A stretch of 64,000 bases of DNA from Methylobacillus flagellatus_A (GTDB taxonomy: Bacteria > Pseudomonadota > Gammaproteobacteria > Burkholderiales > Methylophilaceae), in the NCBI RefSeq assembly GCF_031344055.1, contig NZ_JADBEN010000001.1; one strand, given 5' to 3'. The notes beneath the pieces are model-generated. The model saw nothing but the letters and a program-made list of their open reading frames with translations, had not been told where the DNA came from and made no database searches. The translations under genes were made by a program, and so were the position numbers. The first letter of the stretch is position 1. Every line of letters begins with the position of its first letter. Below are positions 62,678 to 64,000 of the stretch, piece after piece.

Positions 62678-63421
62678 ATGAACATGCAAAACAACATGAG
62701 ATATGCCGGGGCATTGTTGCTCGCCCTGTTGCCCAACCTGGCCGCCGCCGAGGCATTGCCCAGCCTGGATGCGCGTTTCGAGACATCGCAATGCGCGGTG
62801 CCCTGCCAAAAGCCGGTCAAGCGCGAGTGGCTCATGCTGCGCGAGGCCAACCAGGTCGAATTGCGCGACTTCAACGCCAAGCACAGCGACCTTTGGCAGT
62901 GGCAGGGCGGCACCCTGGATTACGTCTACCTGATGCATGATGCAAAACGCGCGATCGACTATACCTCCATCGATCTGCGTTTGCTGGGCATTGGCGCCAG
63001 CGAAGATAAATGGCAGGCATTGGCGCAATTGGTGAAGACCAGCGAACTCGCCAGCCTGCAGAAGAAGCCGGGCCAGCCCTATGAAAAGATGGCGACCGAG
63101 ATTTACCAAGGCAAACTGAACGGCGTAGACACCGAGATCACCTGGATTCCTGCATTGCAGATCCCATTGCAGGTGGAATACCGCTACCCCAAGCATCACG
63201 TGACCGTGAAGCTGATGGAGCGCTACCAGGGCAAGCCGCCGGTGGAAAGAACCACCAGCCAGGTGCTGCAGGCATACCAGCATGTGGATTTTGTCGATAT
63301 CGGCGACATGGAGCATGACAAGCAGGCCGTGGCCTGGTTGGCCGAAGCCAAGGGCGCGCCTGGGGTGCATGTGCATCGCCATGATCATGACGAGCCCCAC
63401 GATCATCAACACCAGCACTGA
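62678..63421 (+). CDS. Exported protein with histidine-rich C-terminal tail
   Basis: 247 residues. Signal peptide ending LAAAE, then a soluble domain of unrecognised family with two early cysteines (QCAVPC), and a tail in which most of the last 17 residues are His or Asp (HVHRHDHDEPHDHQHQ). That tail should bind zinc, nickel or copper. It follows the alkaline phosphatase, a metalloenzyme, by 82 bases, which suggests a metal-supply or storage role, but this is inference. Confidence 0.8.
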   Translation: MNMQNNMRYAGALLLALLPNLAAAEALPSLDARFETSQCAVPCQKPVKREWLMLREANQVELRDFNAKHSDLWQWQGGTLDYVYLMHDAKRAIDYTSIDLRLLGIGASEDKWQALAQLVKTSELASLQKKPGQPYEKMATEIYQGKLNGVDTEITWIPALQIPLQVEYRYPKHHVTVKLMERYQGKPPVERTTSQVLQAYQHVDFVDIGDMEHDKQAVAWLAEAKGAPGVHVHRHDHDEPHDHQHQH

Positions 63422-63511
63422 AGCATGCGTGAATCCTGCCTGCCAGCGCGTTTGTTTATTTAGCATGATGCGCTGGTGAATAGGTTGGAAGGGCGATGCT
63501 AAAATAGCGGC

Positions 63512-64000
63512 ATGACGCTCATCCCGGAAATCAAGCCCCAGCAATCCGTCGAACTCCTCAAGGAGCTGCACATCCTCACGCGGGAAGGCAAGCTCAACCA
63601 GGATACGCGGCGCAAACTCAAGCAGGTATACCACCTCTACCACTTCATCGAGCCGCTGCTGCTCGAAGTGATGGAAAACAATGCCAACCCCATCCTGGTC
63701 GACCATGGAGCGGGCAAGTCTTATCTGGGGTTCATCCTCTATGATTTGTTCGTCAAACAGCAGGCGGCAGGGCGCATCGCCGGGATAGAAACCCGCGGCG
63801 AACTGGTGGAAAAATCGAAGTCGCTCGCGGAAAAGCTGGGTTTCGAGCGCATGGATTTCCTGCACTTGAGCGTGGAAGAAGCGATTACTTCACCTGCCTT
63901 GCCCGAGCAGGTGGATATCGTCACCGCATTGCATGCCTGCAACACGGCGACCGACGACGCGATCCGTTTTGGCTTGGAGAAAAAAGCCCAGTTCATGGTG
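63512..64000 (+). CDS. SAM-dependent methyltransferase (partial, cut by window end)
   Basis: 163 residues visible. An N-terminal helical part is followed by a Rossmann start ILVDHGAGKSYLGFIL, with acidic IETR after strand 2, a DFLHLSVEEA region, and VDIVTALHACNTATD, typical of methyltransferase-32-type (RRNAD1/METTL25-like) proteins. The substrate is probably an RNA or protein but cannot be told. It is monocistronic with a short leader. Confidence 0.75.
   Translation, partial: MTLIPEIKPQQSVELLKELHILTREGKLNQDTRRKLKQVYHLYHFIEPLLLEVMENNANPILVDHGAGKSYLGFILYDLFVKQQAAGRIAGIETRGELVEKSKSLAEKLGFERMDFLHLSVEEAITSPALPEQVDIVTALHACNTATDDAIRFGLEKKAQFMV

Noticed and set aside
62570..63865. Antisense frame covering the His-tailed gene
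   Set aside because: Runs through three plus-strand features, including a strong terminator, and has no family match.
1..64000. CRISPR array, rRNA operon or replication origin
   Set aside because: No regularly spaced repeats, rRNA sequence or DnaA-box cluster with origin genes was seen in the window.

Overview
The window comes from a Gram-negative betaproteobacterium, most likely a methylotroph of the Methylophilaceae (Methylobacillus/Methylovorus type). This rests on the tmRNA tag ANDETYALAA, a PQQ alcohol dehydrogenase with lanthanide-type residues, three PEP-CTERM proteins, and housekeeping genes with a betaproteobacterial look. Genus-level placement is inference. Most of the window is ordinary chromosome with accessory patches.

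Layout. 0-4.4 kb: a defence-like cassette made of the tail of an upstream gene, an SF2 helicase, a GIY-YIG nuclease and a frameshifted DUF3644 gene. 4.5-9.5 kb: trpS, guaA, a SIMPL protein and guaB on the minus strand. 9.6-14.9 kb: a DUF4124 protein, rnfH-ratA diverging from smpB, a hemerythrin, a thermonuclease, a cytochrome c, and a divergent SDR/LysR pair. 15.2-19.7 kb: very small membrane proteins, an SRAP-like protein, the tmRNA gene, DUF4142 and glycine-zipper stress-type proteins. 19.9-24.3 kb: a two-gene signalling operon (HDOD-histidine kinase; REC-PAS-GGDEF-EAL). 24.7-32.2 kb: thioredoxin and peroxiredoxin, tRNA-Val and tRNA-Asp, a cold-shock protein, glgX, and many small genes, including two tiny single-span membrane proteins and a 54-residue KGG-like protein.

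32.2-40.1 kb holds a tightly packed minus-strand cluster: PQQ alcohol dehydrogenase, lipoprotein cytochrome c, caa3-type oxidase subunits II, I and III, a small membrane protein and CtaG. Together these could carry electrons from a periplasmic alcohol to oxygen. 40.3-44.5 kb is a bacterial NHEJ locus (LigD, Ku) with a divergent helix-hairpin-helix protein. 44.8-46.8 kb holds a PEP-CTERM gene and then a 1.3-kb remnant of an integrated element at tRNA-Arg(CCT). The remnant is bounded by a 17-bp copy of the tRNA 3' end and contains a YegP-like gene and an integrase N-terminal fragment.

47-60 kb is a minus-strand run: ahpF/ahpC, a diguanylate cyclase, an ABC-F ATPase, AsmA, an MFS transporter, Rep helicase, a PEP-CTERM protein and a YlqF-type GTPase. 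60.2-64 kb runs on the plus strand: a PEP-CTERM protein followed closely by an alkaline phosphatase, a His-tailed exported protein, and the start of a methyltransferase cut by the window edge.

The best candidates for something new are the helicase/GIY-YIG/DUF3644 cassette, the self-contained alcohol-to-oxygen respiratory cluster, the shrunken tRNA-Arg element, the set of tiny membrane proteins, and the PEP-CTERM/phosphatase/His-tail gene group.
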